From the NCBI RefSeq assembly GCF_009711265.1, contig NZ_WMII01000003.1, positions 62,001 to 126,000 of the forward strand: a stretch of DNA of 64,000 nucleotides, written 5' to 3'. This DNA is from Paracoccus shanxieyensis (lineage in GTDB: Bacteria > Pseudomonadota > Alphaproteobacteria > Rhodobacterales > Rhodobacteraceae). Positions within the stretch are counted from its first letter, which is position 1, and the number at the start of each line of letters is the position of its first letter. This document shows, one piece after another, positions 16,933-25,428 of this stretch. The position numbers and the translations under genes are program-made. The notes beneath the pieces are model-generated. The model made no database searches, was not told the origin of the DNA, and was given only the letters and a program-made list of their open reading frames with translations.

Positions 16933-18930
16933 TCACTCGAATTCGATGATCACGTCATCGACCTTCAGGCTTTCACCCGGCGCGGCATTGACGGATTTCA
17001 CCACCGCCTTGCGTTCGGCGCGCAGGATGTTTTCCATCTTCATCGCCTCGACCGTGGCCAGCGCCTGACCTTCCTGCACCTCGTCGCCCGGCGCCACGTC
17101 GATGCGCACGACCAGCCCCGGCATCGGACATAGCAGGAATTTCGAGGTATCCGGCGGCAGTTTCTCCGGCATCAGCCGTGCCAGTTCGGCGGCACGGGGG
17201 CGGCGGACATGGCATTTCAGATCCGCCCCGCCCGTGCGCAGCCGCAAGCCCGAGGGCAGGCGGTCGACCTTCATCACCAGGGGCTCGCCATCCACGGAAA
17301 GCCGCGCAAGGCTCTGGCCGGGCAGCCAGCCGCTTTCGACGCGCAGCTTGCGGCCCTCCATCTCGACGGTGGATCCCTGACGGTCGGCGGTGATGCGGAC
17401 GGGGTGATCCTGTCCGGCCAAGCTTACCACCCAATGCTCGCCGACATGGCGTTCGTGATTGTCCAGCCGACCCGAGATGCGCGCCCGCCGGATTTCGGCC
17501 ACGCGATGCATGGCGGCAGCGGCGGCGGCGATGCGGGCAAGCTGGTCGTCGGGCAGGGTCGCGCCAAGGAAACCTTCGGGATATTCCTCGGCGATGAAGG
17601 CGGTGGTGATGTCGCCCGCGACGAATTTCGGATGGTCCATCACCGCCGACAGAAAGGGCAGGTTATGGCCGATGCCTTCGACCTGAAATTCGTCCAGCGC
17701 CTGCCGCATTCCGGCAATCGCCTGCGCGCGCGTCGGCGCCCATGTGCACAGCTTGGCGATCATCGGATCATAGAACATGCTGATCTCGCCGCCCTCATAG
17801 ACGCCGGTATCATTGCGCACGACATGCGTGGGCGTGGCGGTTTCCGCCGGCGGAAGATAGCGCGTCAGCCGCCCGATCGAGGGCAGGAAGTTGCGATAGG
17901 GGTCTTCGGCGTAAAGCCGGCTTTCCATGGCCCAGCCGTTGATCGTCAGGTCCGATTGCGCAAAGGGCAGCGCCTGACCATCGGCCACGCGGATCATCTG
18001 TTCCACCAGATCGACCCCGGTGATCAGTTCGGTCACCGGATGTTCGACCTGCAGCCGGGTGTTCATCTCAAGGAAATAGAAATTACGCGCGCCATCGACG
18101 ATGAATTCCACCGTGCCCGCGCTGGTATAGCCGACGGCCTTGGCCAGCGCGCAGGCCTGTTTGCCCATCGCCTTGCGCGTCGCCGGATCCAGAAACGGCG
18201 AGGGCGCTTCCTCGATGACCTTCTGATTGCGGCGCTGGATCGAACATTCGCGTTCATGCAGATAGACGCAATTGCCGTGGCTGTCGGCCAGCACCTGAAT
18301 TTCGATATGGCGCGGCTGGGTGACGAATTTCTCAATGAAGATGCGGTCGTCGCCAAAGCTGGCCGCCGCCTCGTTCTTCGAGGACTGGAAGCCTTCGCGC
18401 GCCTCCTGATCGGTCCAGGCGATGCGCATCCCCTTGCCACCACCCCCGGCGCTGGCCTTGATCATGACCGGATAGCCGATCTGGTTCGAGATCCGCACCG
18501 CCTCATCGGCATCGGCGATCAGGCCCATATAGCCCGGCACGGTGCTGACGCCCGCCTCTTGTGCGATCTTCTTCGAGGTGATCTTGTCGCCCATCGCTTC
18601 GATCGCGCCCGAGGGCGGGCCGATGAAGACCACGCCTTCGCGCTCCAGCGCCTCGGCGAATTTCCGGTTCTCGGACAGGAAGCCATAGCCGGGATGCACG
18701 GCCTGCGCGCCGGTCTGGCGGATGGCGTCCATGATCTTGTCGATGACGATATAGGACTGGTTCGCGGGCGGCGGGCCGATATGGACGGCCTCATCGGCCA
18801 TCTTCACATGCAGCGCATTCCGGTCGGCATCGGAATAGACGGCGACCGTCCTGATCCCCATCTTGCGGGCCGTCTTGATGACCCGGCAGGCGATTTCACC
18901 CCGGTTGGCGATCAGGATCTTCTGGAACAA
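16933..18930 (-). CDS. pccA: Propionyl-CoA carboxylase, alpha (biotin carboxylase and carrier) subunit
   Basis: A 665-residue subunit. Residues 1-450 form biotin carboxylase: FQKILIANRGEIACRVIKTA at the start, the ATP-grasp glycine loop KASAGGGGKGMRIA near 160, and RLQVEHPVTELITGVDLVEQ. The C-terminal 70 residues form the biotin carrier domain with EAMKMEN, the biotinylated Lys at about residue 631. With PccB it carboxylates propionyl-CoA to methylmalonyl-CoA. The layout resembles PccA of the Rhodobacter type, and the nearby pccB and mutase support propionyl-CoA rather than acetyl-CoA as substrate. A minus-strand terminator lies only about 27 bases before its start, so its promoter must be very near or read-through occurs. 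Confidence 0.95.
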   Translation of the reverse strand: MFQKILIANRGEIACRVIKTARKMGIRTVAVYSDADRNALHVKMADEAVHIGPPPANQSYIVIDKIMDAIRQTGAQAVHPGYGFLSENRKFAEALEREGVVFIGPPSGAIEAMGDKITSKKIAQEAGVSTVPGYMGLIADADEAVRISNQIGYPVMIKASAGGGGKGMRIAWTDQEAREGFQSSKNEAAASFGDDRIFIEKFVTQPRHIEIQVLADSHGNCVYLHERECSIQRRNQKVIEEAPSPFLDPATRKAMGKQACALAKAVGYTSAGTVEFIVDGARNFYFLEMNTRLQVEHPVTELITGVDLVEQMIRVADGQALPFAQSDLTINGWAMESRLYAEDPYRNFLPSIGRLTRYLPPAETATPTHVVRNDTGVYEGGEISMFYDPMIAKLCTWAPTRAQAIAGMRQALDEFQVEGIGHNLPFLSAVMDHPKFVAGDITTAFIAEEYPEGFLGATLPDDQLARIAAAAAAMHRVAEIRRARISGRLDNHERHVGEHWVVSLAGQDHPVRITADRQGSTVEMEGRKLRVESGWLPGQSLARLSVDGEPLVMKVDRLPSGLRLRTGGADLKCHVRRPRAAELARLMPEKLPPDTSKFLLCPMPGLVVRIDVAPGDEVQEGQALATVEAMKMENILRAERKAVVKSVNAAPGESLKVDDVIIEFE

Positions 18931-18957
18931 GCTACGTCCTCCCTAGATGCAGGCATG

Positions 18958-18989
18958 AAAAAGCCGCCCCGACGACAGGTCGGGACGGC
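18958..18989 (-). terminator. Intrinsic terminator after the small lipoprotein genes
   Basis: Read on the minus strand, GCCGTCCCGACC pairs with GTCGGGGCGGC and is followed by five T. It would end transcripts coming from the lipoprotein genes before pccA. Confidence 0.8.
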
Positions 18990-19024
18990 CAGACGAACAG
19001 GACACGCGACAGGCGCGGGTCAGA

Positions 19025-19237
19025 TCATTCGCAAAGACGCACGTCGTTGCACAACGCACCTGCTGCGCCGCCAATGGCTGCGCCGCGGACGACATTGTGA
19101 CCGCCGACATGGGCGATGGTCGCACCGACGCCCGCGCCGATAAGCGCACGGTCGGTGTCGGTCGGGTTGATCCCCTGCGTGCAGCCGGCAAGGCCGGTAA
19201 GCGCGAGGCCCAGAACAAGGACGATTTTCTTCGGCAT
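19025..19237 (-). CDS. Small lipoprotein with glycine-zipper segment
   Basis: A 70-residue lipoprotein. The leader MPKKIVLVLGLALTGLAGC ends in the lipobox LAGC, so Cys19 is the likely lipidation site. The mature part is about 50 residues and holds a Gly/Ala-rich zipper (GAGVGATIAHVGG, then GAAIGGAAGALC) like those in small outer-membrane proteins that form helix pairs. It ends CNDVRLCE. It is a tandem paralogue of the next gene (19304-19549), which shares the zipper and ends CDDAGVCQRRY. Role unknown. Confidence 0.8.
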   Translation of the reverse strand: MPKKIVLVLGLALTGLAGCTQGINPTDTDRALIGAGVGATIAHVGGHNVVRGAAIGGAAGALCNDVRLCE

Positions 19238-19303
19238 GTGTCGTGATCCTTCTGATCGGGCCGATGCGCCTCAGGCGCACCGGTCAAGATCTGGTTGCAG
19301 AGA

Positions 19304-19549
19304 TCAGTAGCGGCGCTGACAGACGCCTGCGTCGTCGCACAATGCGCCACCGGCGGCACCGATAAGCGCGCCCGTGCCGACGTTACCGTCGATGATCTTG
19401 GCGACGGCTGCACCGGCCAAAGCACCGCCAGCCGCGCGCTGCGCGTCGGGCGAAAGGGTCGAGCCGCCGTAGCCGTTGCTTTCGCAAGCGGCAAGACCAG
19501 CGACCAGCAGGGCCGCGCCGGTAAGACGGAGAATGACGGATTTTTGCAT
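19304..19549 (-). CDS. Small lipoprotein with glycine-zipper segment (paralogue)
   Basis: An 81-residue lipoprotein with leader MQKSVILRLTGAALLVAGLA and lipobox LAAC, giving Cys22 as the likely lipid site. After a short Ser/Gly linker come DAQRAAGGALAGAAVAKIID and GTGALIGAAGGALCDDAGVC, a glycine-zipper pair with a closing Cys pair. The two Cys in the tail also occur in the neighbouring paralogue. It probably sits in a membrane face toward the periplasm and may pack against the paralogue, but this is inference. No known function. Confidence 0.8.
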   Translation of the reverse strand: MQKSVILRLTGAALLVAGLAACESNGYGGSTLSPDAQRAAGGALAGAAVAKIIDGNVGTGALIGAAGGALCDDAGVCQRRY

Positions 19550-19679
19550 AGCTCTTTGCCTGTTTTATAAGCCCGCCTGCGGGCCGTAAGTGGTGACGAT
19601 GACAGCAATATTGCACGCGGAATCATCGGAAGAAACTGACAACGATGTGAAAATCCGACATTACGCGGCAATCCGCCCA

Positions 19680-20090
19680 TCACGCGTCTTCCTCGTCCCA
19701 GTCGTCCTCATCCCAGTCCAGATCGTCCCAGTCGAACTGTTCGGGTTCGGCGGCGAAAAGTTCCGGGAAGCTGGCTTCGGCGCGTTTCATGTCGACGCGG
19801 AACATCTGGTCATAGCTGGTCGGGTCCAGCTTGCCGACCGCCATCACCTCGCGTCCGATCAGCCATGACAGGCGTCCGGCATCCAGATTGCCCCGCTCAA
19901 AGGGCTCGTCGCCAAATTTCTGGATCAGCGCGGCCATGAAGCCGGTATCGGCGCGCTTGTCGGCGGGTTTGCGGTCGCGAAAGCGTTCACGCCGCACGAT
20001 GGGCGTGGCGCCCTTCTTGTTGGCGCGGCGGATGGTGAACTGGAAATCGGTTCCGGGAAGGCGGCCCGGAAAGCCGCGATGCTTCAGCAT
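19680..20090 (-). CDS. Unknown protein with strongly acidic C-terminus
   Basis: A 136-residue protein beginning MLKHRGFPGRLPGTDFQFTI with a basic N-terminal half (RRANKKGATPIVRRERFRDR) and an acidic tail FDWDDLDWDEDDWDEEDA. The middle (KFGDEPFERGNLDAGRLSWL, IGREVMAVGKLDPTSYDQMF) looks like a small folded domain. It has no signal peptide or membrane segment. I recognise no family with confidence. It lies within the propionyl-CoA carboxylase region on the same strand, but nothing ties it to that enzyme. Confidence 0.68.
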   Translation of the reverse strand: MLKHRGFPGRLPGTDFQFTIRRANKKGATPIVRRERFRDRKPADKRADTGFMAALIQKFGDEPFERGNLDAGRLSWLIGREVMAVGKLDPTSYDQMFRVDMKRAEASFPELFAAEPEQFDWDDLDWDEDDWDEEDA

Positions 20091-20183
20091 GGGGTGCCCC
20101 GTTCTTGAAGGAAGCGTTCAAGCGCGGTCAGGGGCGGGCGCGGTGGGCGCGGGCCGCCGTGCAGCCCGCGCTCGGCAAATGGC

Positions 20184-20318
20184 TTAGTTGGCGCCGTATT
20201 TGCCTTGGAAGACGGGCTCGGGGGCCACGACCGGTGCGGGCATGACTTCGGGCTCTTTCTTGGCGCAGGCGGCGGCAAGGCCAACGAGGACCAGGGCGAG
20301 TGCAAGCTTTTTCGACAT
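20184..20318 (-). CDS. Very short lipoprotein
   Basis: A 44-residue lipoprotein, MSKKLALALVLVGLAAACAK at the start, with lipobox LAAC or AAAC, so the mature peptide would be only about 26 residues, proline- and alanine-rich (PEVMPAPVVAPEPVFQGKYG). The ATG at 20318 has a plausible ribosome site (AGGAGCACG) upstream. Short lipoproteins of this shape are seen in other Rhodobacteraceae. They could act as membrane-tethered peptides, but no role is known. Confidence 0.72.
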   Translation of the reverse strand: MSKKLALALVLVGLAAACAKKEPEVMPAPVVAPEPVFQGKYGAN

Positions 20319-20499
20319 TGTGTCGTGCTCCTGTAGGGCGGGATCGTAATGTCCCGACTGCTCGGTTGAGATTCGGCCACAACATGCGGCCGATGCGAAA
20401 GCATAGACATGCCAGCAATGGCCGCACAGGCAAGCCGCGTGCTGTTTTCTGTGCATTTTCCTGCCTGTGGCAGGCTTGCATCAGGGCGGGTTTCCGCCA

Positions 20500-21111
20500 T
20501 CACCATGGTGCCCACTCGCAGATGTCGCGGTCGGCGGGCACGGCAAAGGCCTCGAAAAGCTGCAGGGCATCGGGATCATAGGCGCCAAAGGGCAGTTCGC
20601 GATCGGCAATGCTGAGCACGATCTGGCGCACCCGTGGCTGGTCTTGCAGCGCGCGCGGCAGCGCCCAGTTCTGGCACAGCCACACCACATCGGCATGGAT
20701 CGGATCCTGCATCAGCGCGTCGGGCGCGGCGGGCAGGGCAGGGTCGTCCAGCATCGCATCCGCCTGCGCCTCGGTCTCGTCGTCCTCGGCGGCGTCCTCG
20801 GGTGCGCCGTCGATCTGGACCGAGGTCGCGTCAGCCTGAGGGTCGCCAGACTCGGGCATATCCTCGGGCATATCCTCCAGATCTTCCGTTTCGGTGGCGG
20901 GGCCGGTGGTGGCGGGAACCCGCTGCGCCAGATCGGCGATGATGAAGCGGAACCGATAGGTCGGCCCGTCGCCTTGGGCATCCTGCCGCGTTTCCTGCCA
21001 CAGCGCGGTCGCGCCCGAAGGCAGGGTTATGGCCATGCCTTTCACATCCTCGGCATTGGCGGGCAAGGCTGCGGCAAGCGACAGCGCGCACAGGATCGGG
21101 AAACGGGACAT
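20500..21111 (-). CDS. Exported protein of unknown function (possibly DUF6497)
   Basis: A 203-residue protein with a signal peptide (MSRFPILCALSLAAALPANA), so it is periplasmic. Two folded parts flank a central acidic, low-complexity stretch (DLEDMPEDMPESGDP, DAAEDDETEAQAD) at residues 75-115. The C-terminal part DVVWLCQNWALPRALQDQPR and RQIVLSIADRELPFG, with ICEWAPW at the end, contains two Cys that could form a disulfide. The layout fits a small Rhodobacteraceae family I recall as DUF6497, but this is uncertain. It is next to pccB (five bases between them), on the same strand, and so is probably co-transcribed. Confidence 0.66.
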   Translation of the reverse strand: MSRFPILCALSLAAALPANAEDVKGMAITLPSGATALWQETRQDAQGDGPTYRFRFIIADLAQRVPATTGPATETEDLEDMPEDMPESGDPQADATSVQIDGAPEDAAEDDETEAQADAMLDDPALPAAPDALMQDPIHADVVWLCQNWALPRALQDQPRVRQIVLSIADRELPFGAYDPDALQLFEAFAVPADRDICEWAPW

Positions 21112-21116
21112 CTGAA

Positions 21117-22649
21117 CTACAGCGGGATGTTGTCGTGCTTTTTCCAGGGGTTCGTCAGCCGCTTGCCGCGCAGGCTGGCAAAGGCGCGGGCCACGCGCCT
21201 GCGGGTCGAACGCGGCTGGATCACCTCGTCGATGAAGCCCTTTTCGGCGGCGACGAAGGGGTTGGCAAAGCGGTCCTCATAATCCTTGGTGCGGGCCGCG
21301 ATCTTTTCGGCGTCGCCCAATTCGCTGCGATACAGGATCTCGACCGCGCCTTTCGCCCCCATCACGGCGATTTCCGCCGTGGGCCAGGCATAGTTGAAAT
21401 CGCCGCGCAGATGCTTGCTGGCCATCACGTCGTAAGCGCCGCCATAGGCCTTGCGGGTGATGACCGTGACCTTGGGCACCGTCGCCTCGCCATAGGCGAA
21501 CAGCAGCTTCGCGCCATGCTTGATGACGCCGCCATATTCCTGATCGGTGCCCGGCAGAAAGCCCGGCACGTCGACCAGCGTCAGGATCGGAATTTCAAAG
21601 GCATCGCAAAAGCGCACAAACCGCGCGGCCTTGCGGCTGGAATCGATGTCCAGACAGCCCGCCAGCACCATGGGCTGATTGGCGACGACACCGACGGTCT
21701 GACCTTCCAGCCGGATGAAGCCGGTAACGATGTTTCCGGCGAAATCCTTCTGGATCTCGTAGAAATCGCCCTCATCCGCCAATTTCAGGATCAGCTCTTT
21801 CATGTCGTAGGGCTGGTTCGGATTGTCGGGGATCAGCGTGTCCAGACTGGGCTCGATGCGCTGGGGGTCGTCGAAGAAGGGCCGGGTGGGGGCTTTCTCG
21901 CGGTTGTTCAGCGGCAGGAAATCGACAAGGCGGCGGATTTCGACCATGGCCTCGACATCGTTTTCAAAAGCGCCATCCGCGACCGAGGATTTTTTCGTAT
22001 GCGTGGACGCGCCGCCCAGCTGTTCCGCCGTCACCACCTCATTGGTGACGGTCTTGACCACATCGGGGCCGGTCACGAACATGTATGAGCTGTCCTTGAC
22101 CATGAAGATGAAGTCGGTCATCGCCGGAGAATAGACCGCGCCGCCTGCGCAGGGGCCCATGATGACGCTGATCTGCGGCACCACGCCCGAGGCCAGCACA
22201 TTGCGCTGGAACACATCGGCATAGCCCGCAAGCGAGGCCACGCCTTCCTGAATCCGCGCGCCGCCCGAATCGTTCAACCCGATCACCGGCGCGCCGTTTT
22301 GCAGCGCCATGTCCATGATCTTGCAGATCTTCTGCGCATGGGTTTCCGACAGCGAGCCGCCGAACACCGTAAAATCCTGCGAAAACACATAGACCATGCG
22401 ACCGTTGATCGTGCCCCAGCCGGTCACCACGCCATCGCCGTAAGGGCGGTCCGCCTCGATCCCGAAATCGGTCGAGCGGTGGCGCACGAACATGTCGAAT
22501 TCCTCGAACGAGCCTTCGTCCAGCAGCAGTTCCAGCCGCTCGCGCGCGGTCAGCTTGCCGCGGGCATGCTGCGCGTCGATGCGGCGCTGACCGCCACCCA
22601 GACGGGCGTCGCGGCGGCGGGCCTCCAACTCGTCAAGGATATCCTTCAT
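21117..22649 (-). CDS. pccB: Propionyl-CoA carboxylase, beta (carboxyltransferase) subunit
   Basis: A 510-residue carboxyltransferase subunit that moves carboxyl from biotin on PccA to propionyl-CoA. It contains the crotonase-like folds of acyl-CoA carboxylases: [40 protein letters not shown] with the oxyanion-forming glycine pair, [16 protein letters not shown], and late [20 protein letters not shown]. The length is typical for a PccB. The start ATG at 22649 follows a GGAGGTGAAC ribosome site. The upstream gap holds TTGCAAA repeats that may bind the PccR-type regulator. The genes downstream encode small exported proteins. Confidence 0.96.
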   Translation of the reverse strand: MKDILDELEARRRDARLGGGQRRIDAQHARGKLTARERLELLLDEGSFEEFDMFVRHRSTDFGIEADRPYGDGVVTGWGTINGRMVYVFSQDFTVFGGSLSETHAQKICKIMDMALQNGAPVIGLNDSGGARIQEGVASLAGYADVFQRNVLASGVVPQISVIMGPCAGGAVYSPAMTDFIFMVKDSSYMFVTGPDVVKTVTNEVVTAEQLGGASTHTKKSSVADGAFENDVEAMVEIRRLVDFLPLNNREKAPTRPFFDDPQRIEPSLDTLIPDNPNQPYDMKELILKLADEGDFYEIQKDFAGNIVTGFIRLEGQTVGVVANQPMVLAGCLDIDSSRKAARFVRFCDAFEIPILTLVDVPGFLPGTDQEYGGVIKHGAKLLFAYGEATVPKVTVITRKAYGGAYDVMASKHLRGDFNYAWPTAEIAVMGAKGAVEILYRSELGDAEKIAARTKDYEDRFANPFVAAEKGFIDEVIQPRSTRRRVARAFASLRGKRLTNPWKKHDNIPL

Positions 22650-22663
22650 GTGTTCACCTCCTG

Positions 22664-22766
22664 CATTTGCATCAGGTTAGAGCCTGTGCCGCATCGCGGA
22701 AAGCGGAAATGCGGAAATTTGCAAATGCGTTAATGCCATCGCCTTGCAAATGGCAAAACTGCAAAT
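22664..22766. promoter_or_regulatory. Cluster of TTGCAAA motifs between pccB and alr (PccR/ScfR-like operator)
   Basis: The 144-base divergent region holds at least four copies of (T)TGCAAA: TTTGCAAA at 22718-22725 inside the palindrome ATTTGCAAAT, CTTGCAAA at 22743-22750, CTGCAAA at 22759-22765, and an inverted TTTGCA near 22666-22671. In Rhodobacter sphaeroides the propionyl-CoA regulator PccR binds paired TTTGCAAA elements upstream of pccB. Here the spacing is not the perfect paired form, so the site is only proposed. Confidence 0.55.
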
Positions 22767-22793
22767 GGCTTGACGAATGCCGGGGCAGGGGCC

Positions 22794-23825
22794 ATGCCGC
22801 TGGGCATGGGACTCATCATCGATCTTTCGGCCATTCGGGCCAACTGGAAAGCCCTTGCCGACATGGCGCCGACGGCGCGTCCGGGGGCGGTGGTCAAGGC
22901 GGATGCCTATGGCCTTGGTGCCGTGCGGGTGGCGCCTGCGCTGTATCAGGCGGGGGCGCGGGATTTCTTCGTGGCCCTTGCCAGCGAAGGCCGCGCGATC
23001 CGGCCGCATCTGCCCCAGGATGCCCGCATCTTCGTGCTGTCGGGCCATATGGAGGGCGAGGATCTGGCGGGCCTGATCCCGCTGCTGAACAGTCCCGCGC
23101 AGTTCTTCCGCGACCGGGCGCTGCGTCCGCGCGGGCCGTTCGGCATCCAGCTGGACAGTGGCATGAACCGTCTGGGCTTTGAGCCGGGCGAATGGGCCGC
23201 CGTCCGGACCGAGGCGCTGGCTGCGGCGCCGCAACTGGTCATGTCGCATCTGGCCTGCGCCGATGAGCCGGATCACCCCGCCAATGCCGCCCAGCTTGAT
23301 GCGTTCCGCACCATGACCACGGGCGTTACCGCGCCGCTGTCGCTGGCGGCGACCGGCGGCACGCTGCTGGGGGCGGATTTCCATTTCGATCTGGTCCGGC
23401 TTGGCGTCGGCATGTATGGCGGCCTGCCCTTTGCCAAGGCGCAGCCGGTGGTGACGCTGGGGCTGAAGGTCATCCAGACGCGCGATGTCCAGCCGGGGGA
23501 ATCGGTGGGATATGGCTATAGCTGGACGGCCTCGCGCCCGTCGCGGGTGGCGACGGTCGCGGCGGGCTATGCCGATGGGCTGGCACGTGCGCTGGCGCGA
23601 GGCGGCGATCTGACGCTGTGGGCCGGGGATCGGGCCTGCCCGGTGATCGGGCGTATCTCGATGGATCTGATCACGGTGGATGTCACCGACCTGCCCGATA
23701 TTCCGCCCGCGCTGGAGATCCTGAACGCGCATCAGGGCGTCGATGCCCTGGCCGAGCGGTCCGGGACCATCGGCTATGAGATCCTGACCTCATTGGGGCA
23801 GCGTTACCCGCGGACCTATCTGTGA
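22794..23825 (+). CDS. alr: Alanine racemase
   Basis: A 343-residue PLP enzyme that makes D-alanine for peptidoglycan. The N-terminal barrel has GAVVKADAYGLGAVRVA with the PLP-binding Lys, then SHLACADEPDHPANAAQLDA, and the second catalytic residue Tyr appears within GESVGYGYSWTASRPSRVAT. The C-terminal beta domain ends RISMDLITVDVTDLPDIPPA and TIGYEILTSLGQRYPRTYL. The start is one of two close ATGs (22794, 22806); 22794 has a better ribosome site. The MlaE gene starts at the alr stop codon, so the two are translationally coupled. Confidence 0.94.
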   Translation: MPLGMGLIIDLSAIRANWKALADMAPTARPGAVVKADAYGLGAVRVAPALYQAGARDFFVALASEGRAIRPHLPQDARIFVLSGHMEGEDLAGLIPLLNSPAQFFRDRALRPRGPFGIQLDSGMNRLGFEPGEWAAVRTEALAAAPQLVMSHLACADEPDHPANAAQLDAFRTMTTGVTAPLSLAATGGTLLGADFHFDLVRLGVGMYGGLPFAKAQPVVTLGLKVIQTRDVQPGESVGYGYSWTASRPSRVATVAAGYADGLARALARGGDLTLWAGDRACPVIGRISMDLITVDVTDLPDIPPALEILNAHQGVDALAERSGTIGYEILTSLGQRYPRTYL

Positions 23826-24583
23826 ATCCTGTCAGACTGACCGGGCGCGCCAGCATCGCGCTGATCCGAGCGATTGGCCGGGTGTCGATTTTCGGCGCAC
23901 GCGGGTTGGCGGGGCTTGCCGCCCATCCCACCGAACTGGCGCGGCAGATCCTGCATATCGGCTGGCTGTCGCTGCCGGTCGTGGGGCTGACGGCTTTGTT
24001 CACCGGCGCGGCGCTGGCCTTGCAGATCCATTCCGGCGGCGCCCGGTTTCAGGCCTCGGACGTGGTTCCTGCCATCGTCGCCATCGGCATGGCGCGCGAG
24101 CTTGGCCCGGTGCTGGGCGGGCTGATGGTGGCGGCACGCGTCGCCAGCGCCATCGCGGCGGAGCTGGGCACGATGCGCGTGACCGAACAGATCGACGCGC
24201 TGGTCACATTGTCGACCGATCCGATGCGCTGGCTGGTGTCGCCCCGGCTGTGGGCCGCGATCCTGTGCGTGCCGGTTCTGGTGGGCGTGGGCGATGTGAT
24301 CGGCATCATGGGCGGCTGGCTGGTGGGGGTGAATGCGCTGGGGTTCAACTCGACCACCTATATCTCGAACAGCTGGGCCTATCTGGAAAGCTGGGATGTG
24401 CTGTCGGGGCTGATCAAGGGCGCGTTCTTCGGCGGCATCGTGGCGCTGTCGGGCTGCTGGTTCGGCATGACGGCCGGGAACGGCGCGGCGGGCGTCGGGC
24501 GGGCGACGACCAGCGCGGTCGTCGCGGCCTCGGTCGGCATTCTGGCGGCGAATTTCATCCTGACGGGGCTGTTCTTCCGATGA
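23822..24583 (+). CDS. MlaE-family ABC transporter permease
   Basis: A 253-residue integral membrane protein of the MlaE permease family. It shows five or so hydrophobic segments (for example LPVVGLTALFTGAALALQIH, VVPAIVAIGMARELGPVLGG, GLMVAARVASAIAAELGTMR) and the family signature EQIDALVTLSTDPMRWLVSP. MlaE works with the MlaF ATPase to move phospholipids across the envelope and keep the outer membrane asymmetric. Its GTG start (23822) overlaps the alr stop in a GTGA arrangement, and its stop overlaps the start of the ATPase. No MlaD substrate-binding gene is next to it. Confidence 0.92.
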   Translation: MNPVRLTGRASIALIRAIGRVSIFGARGLAGLAAHPTELARQILHIGWLSLPVVGLTALFTGAALALQIHSGGARFQASDVVPAIVAIGMARELGPVLGGLMVAARVASAIAAELGTMRVTEQIDALVTLSTDPMRWLVSPRLWAAILCVPVLVGVGDVIGIMGGWLVGVNALGFNSTTYISNSWAYLESWDVLSGLIKGAFFGGIVALSGCWFGMTAGNGAAGVGRATTSAVVAASVGILAANFILTGLFFR

Positions 24584-25311
24584 TCGAGTTGCGCGGCCTG
24601 TCGAAAAGTTTTGGCCCCAAGCAGGTGCTGGACGGCATCGACCTGACGCTGGCGCAGGGCGAAAGCCTTGTCATCATCGGCGGCTCGGGGACCGGAAAAT
24701 CCGTGCTGCTGCGCTGCATTCTGGGGCTTGAGACCGCCGATGCCGGCCAGATCCTGTGGCAGGGCCAGCCGCTGATGCCGCAGCGCGACGCCTTCATGCA
24801 GGGTTTTGGGATGCTGTTTCAGAACGCGGCACTGTTCGACAGCCTGCCCATCTGGCGCAACGTGGCCTTTCGCCTGCTGCGCACGATGCCCAAGGCGCAG
24901 GCACGCGAGGTGGCGATTGCCAAGCTGGCGCGCGTCGGTCTTGGCCCCGAGGTGGCGGATCTGTTCCCTGCAGCGCTGTCGGGTGGAATGCGCAAGCGCG
25001 CCGGGCTGGCGCGGGCCATCGCCGCCGATCCGCGCGTGATCTTTTTCGATGAGCCGACGACGGGTCTGGACCCGATCCGCGCCGCCGCCATCAATGCGCT
25101 GATCCGCGAAATCGTCGATGAAACCGGCGCGACGGCGATCACGATCACCCATGACATGACCTCGGTCCGGGCCATCGGCGATCGGGTGGCGCTGCTGGAC
25201 CGGGGCCGCATCCGCTGGCAGGGGACGGTCGCGGCGATGGACAGCGCGCCGGATGCGTATTTGCAGGATTTCATCGCCGGGCGGGCGCGCGGCTCGCATG
25301 TTGCGGGGTGA
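24580..25311 (+). CDS. MlaF-like ABC transporter ATP-binding protein
   Basis: A 243-residue ATPase. Walker A is GGSGTGKS at residues 34-41, the ABC signature is LSGGMRKR, Walker B with the catalytic Glu is VIFFDEPTTGLDP near residue 150-160, and the switch His is in TITHDMTS. This matches the MlaF/Ttg2A group that drives lipid transport with the MlaE permease. The start ATG at 24580 overlaps the mlaE stop in an ATGA arrangement. Together with alr the three genes are one translationally coupled unit. Confidence 0.93.
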   Translation: MIELRGLSKSFGPKQVLDGIDLTLAQGESLVIIGGSGTGKSVLLRCILGLETADAGQILWQGQPLMPQRDAFMQGFGMLFQNAALFDSLPIWRNVAFRLLRTMPKAQAREVAIAKLARVGLGPEVADLFPAALSGGMRKRAGLARAIAADPRVIFFDEPTTGLDPIRAAAINALIREIVDETGATAITITHDMTSVRAIGDRVALLDRGRIRWQGTVAAMDSAPDAYLQDFIAGRARGSHVAG

Positions 25312-25428
25312 GTGCCTATATTTGCACCACGTCTTGCGCAAAACCGCGCCACCAAGCTGCGGCCTCTTGTGCGAATCCCGCGCAGTTGCAACCATGAACC
25401 TGTAATATCGACCTGACCGGAGAAGAAT

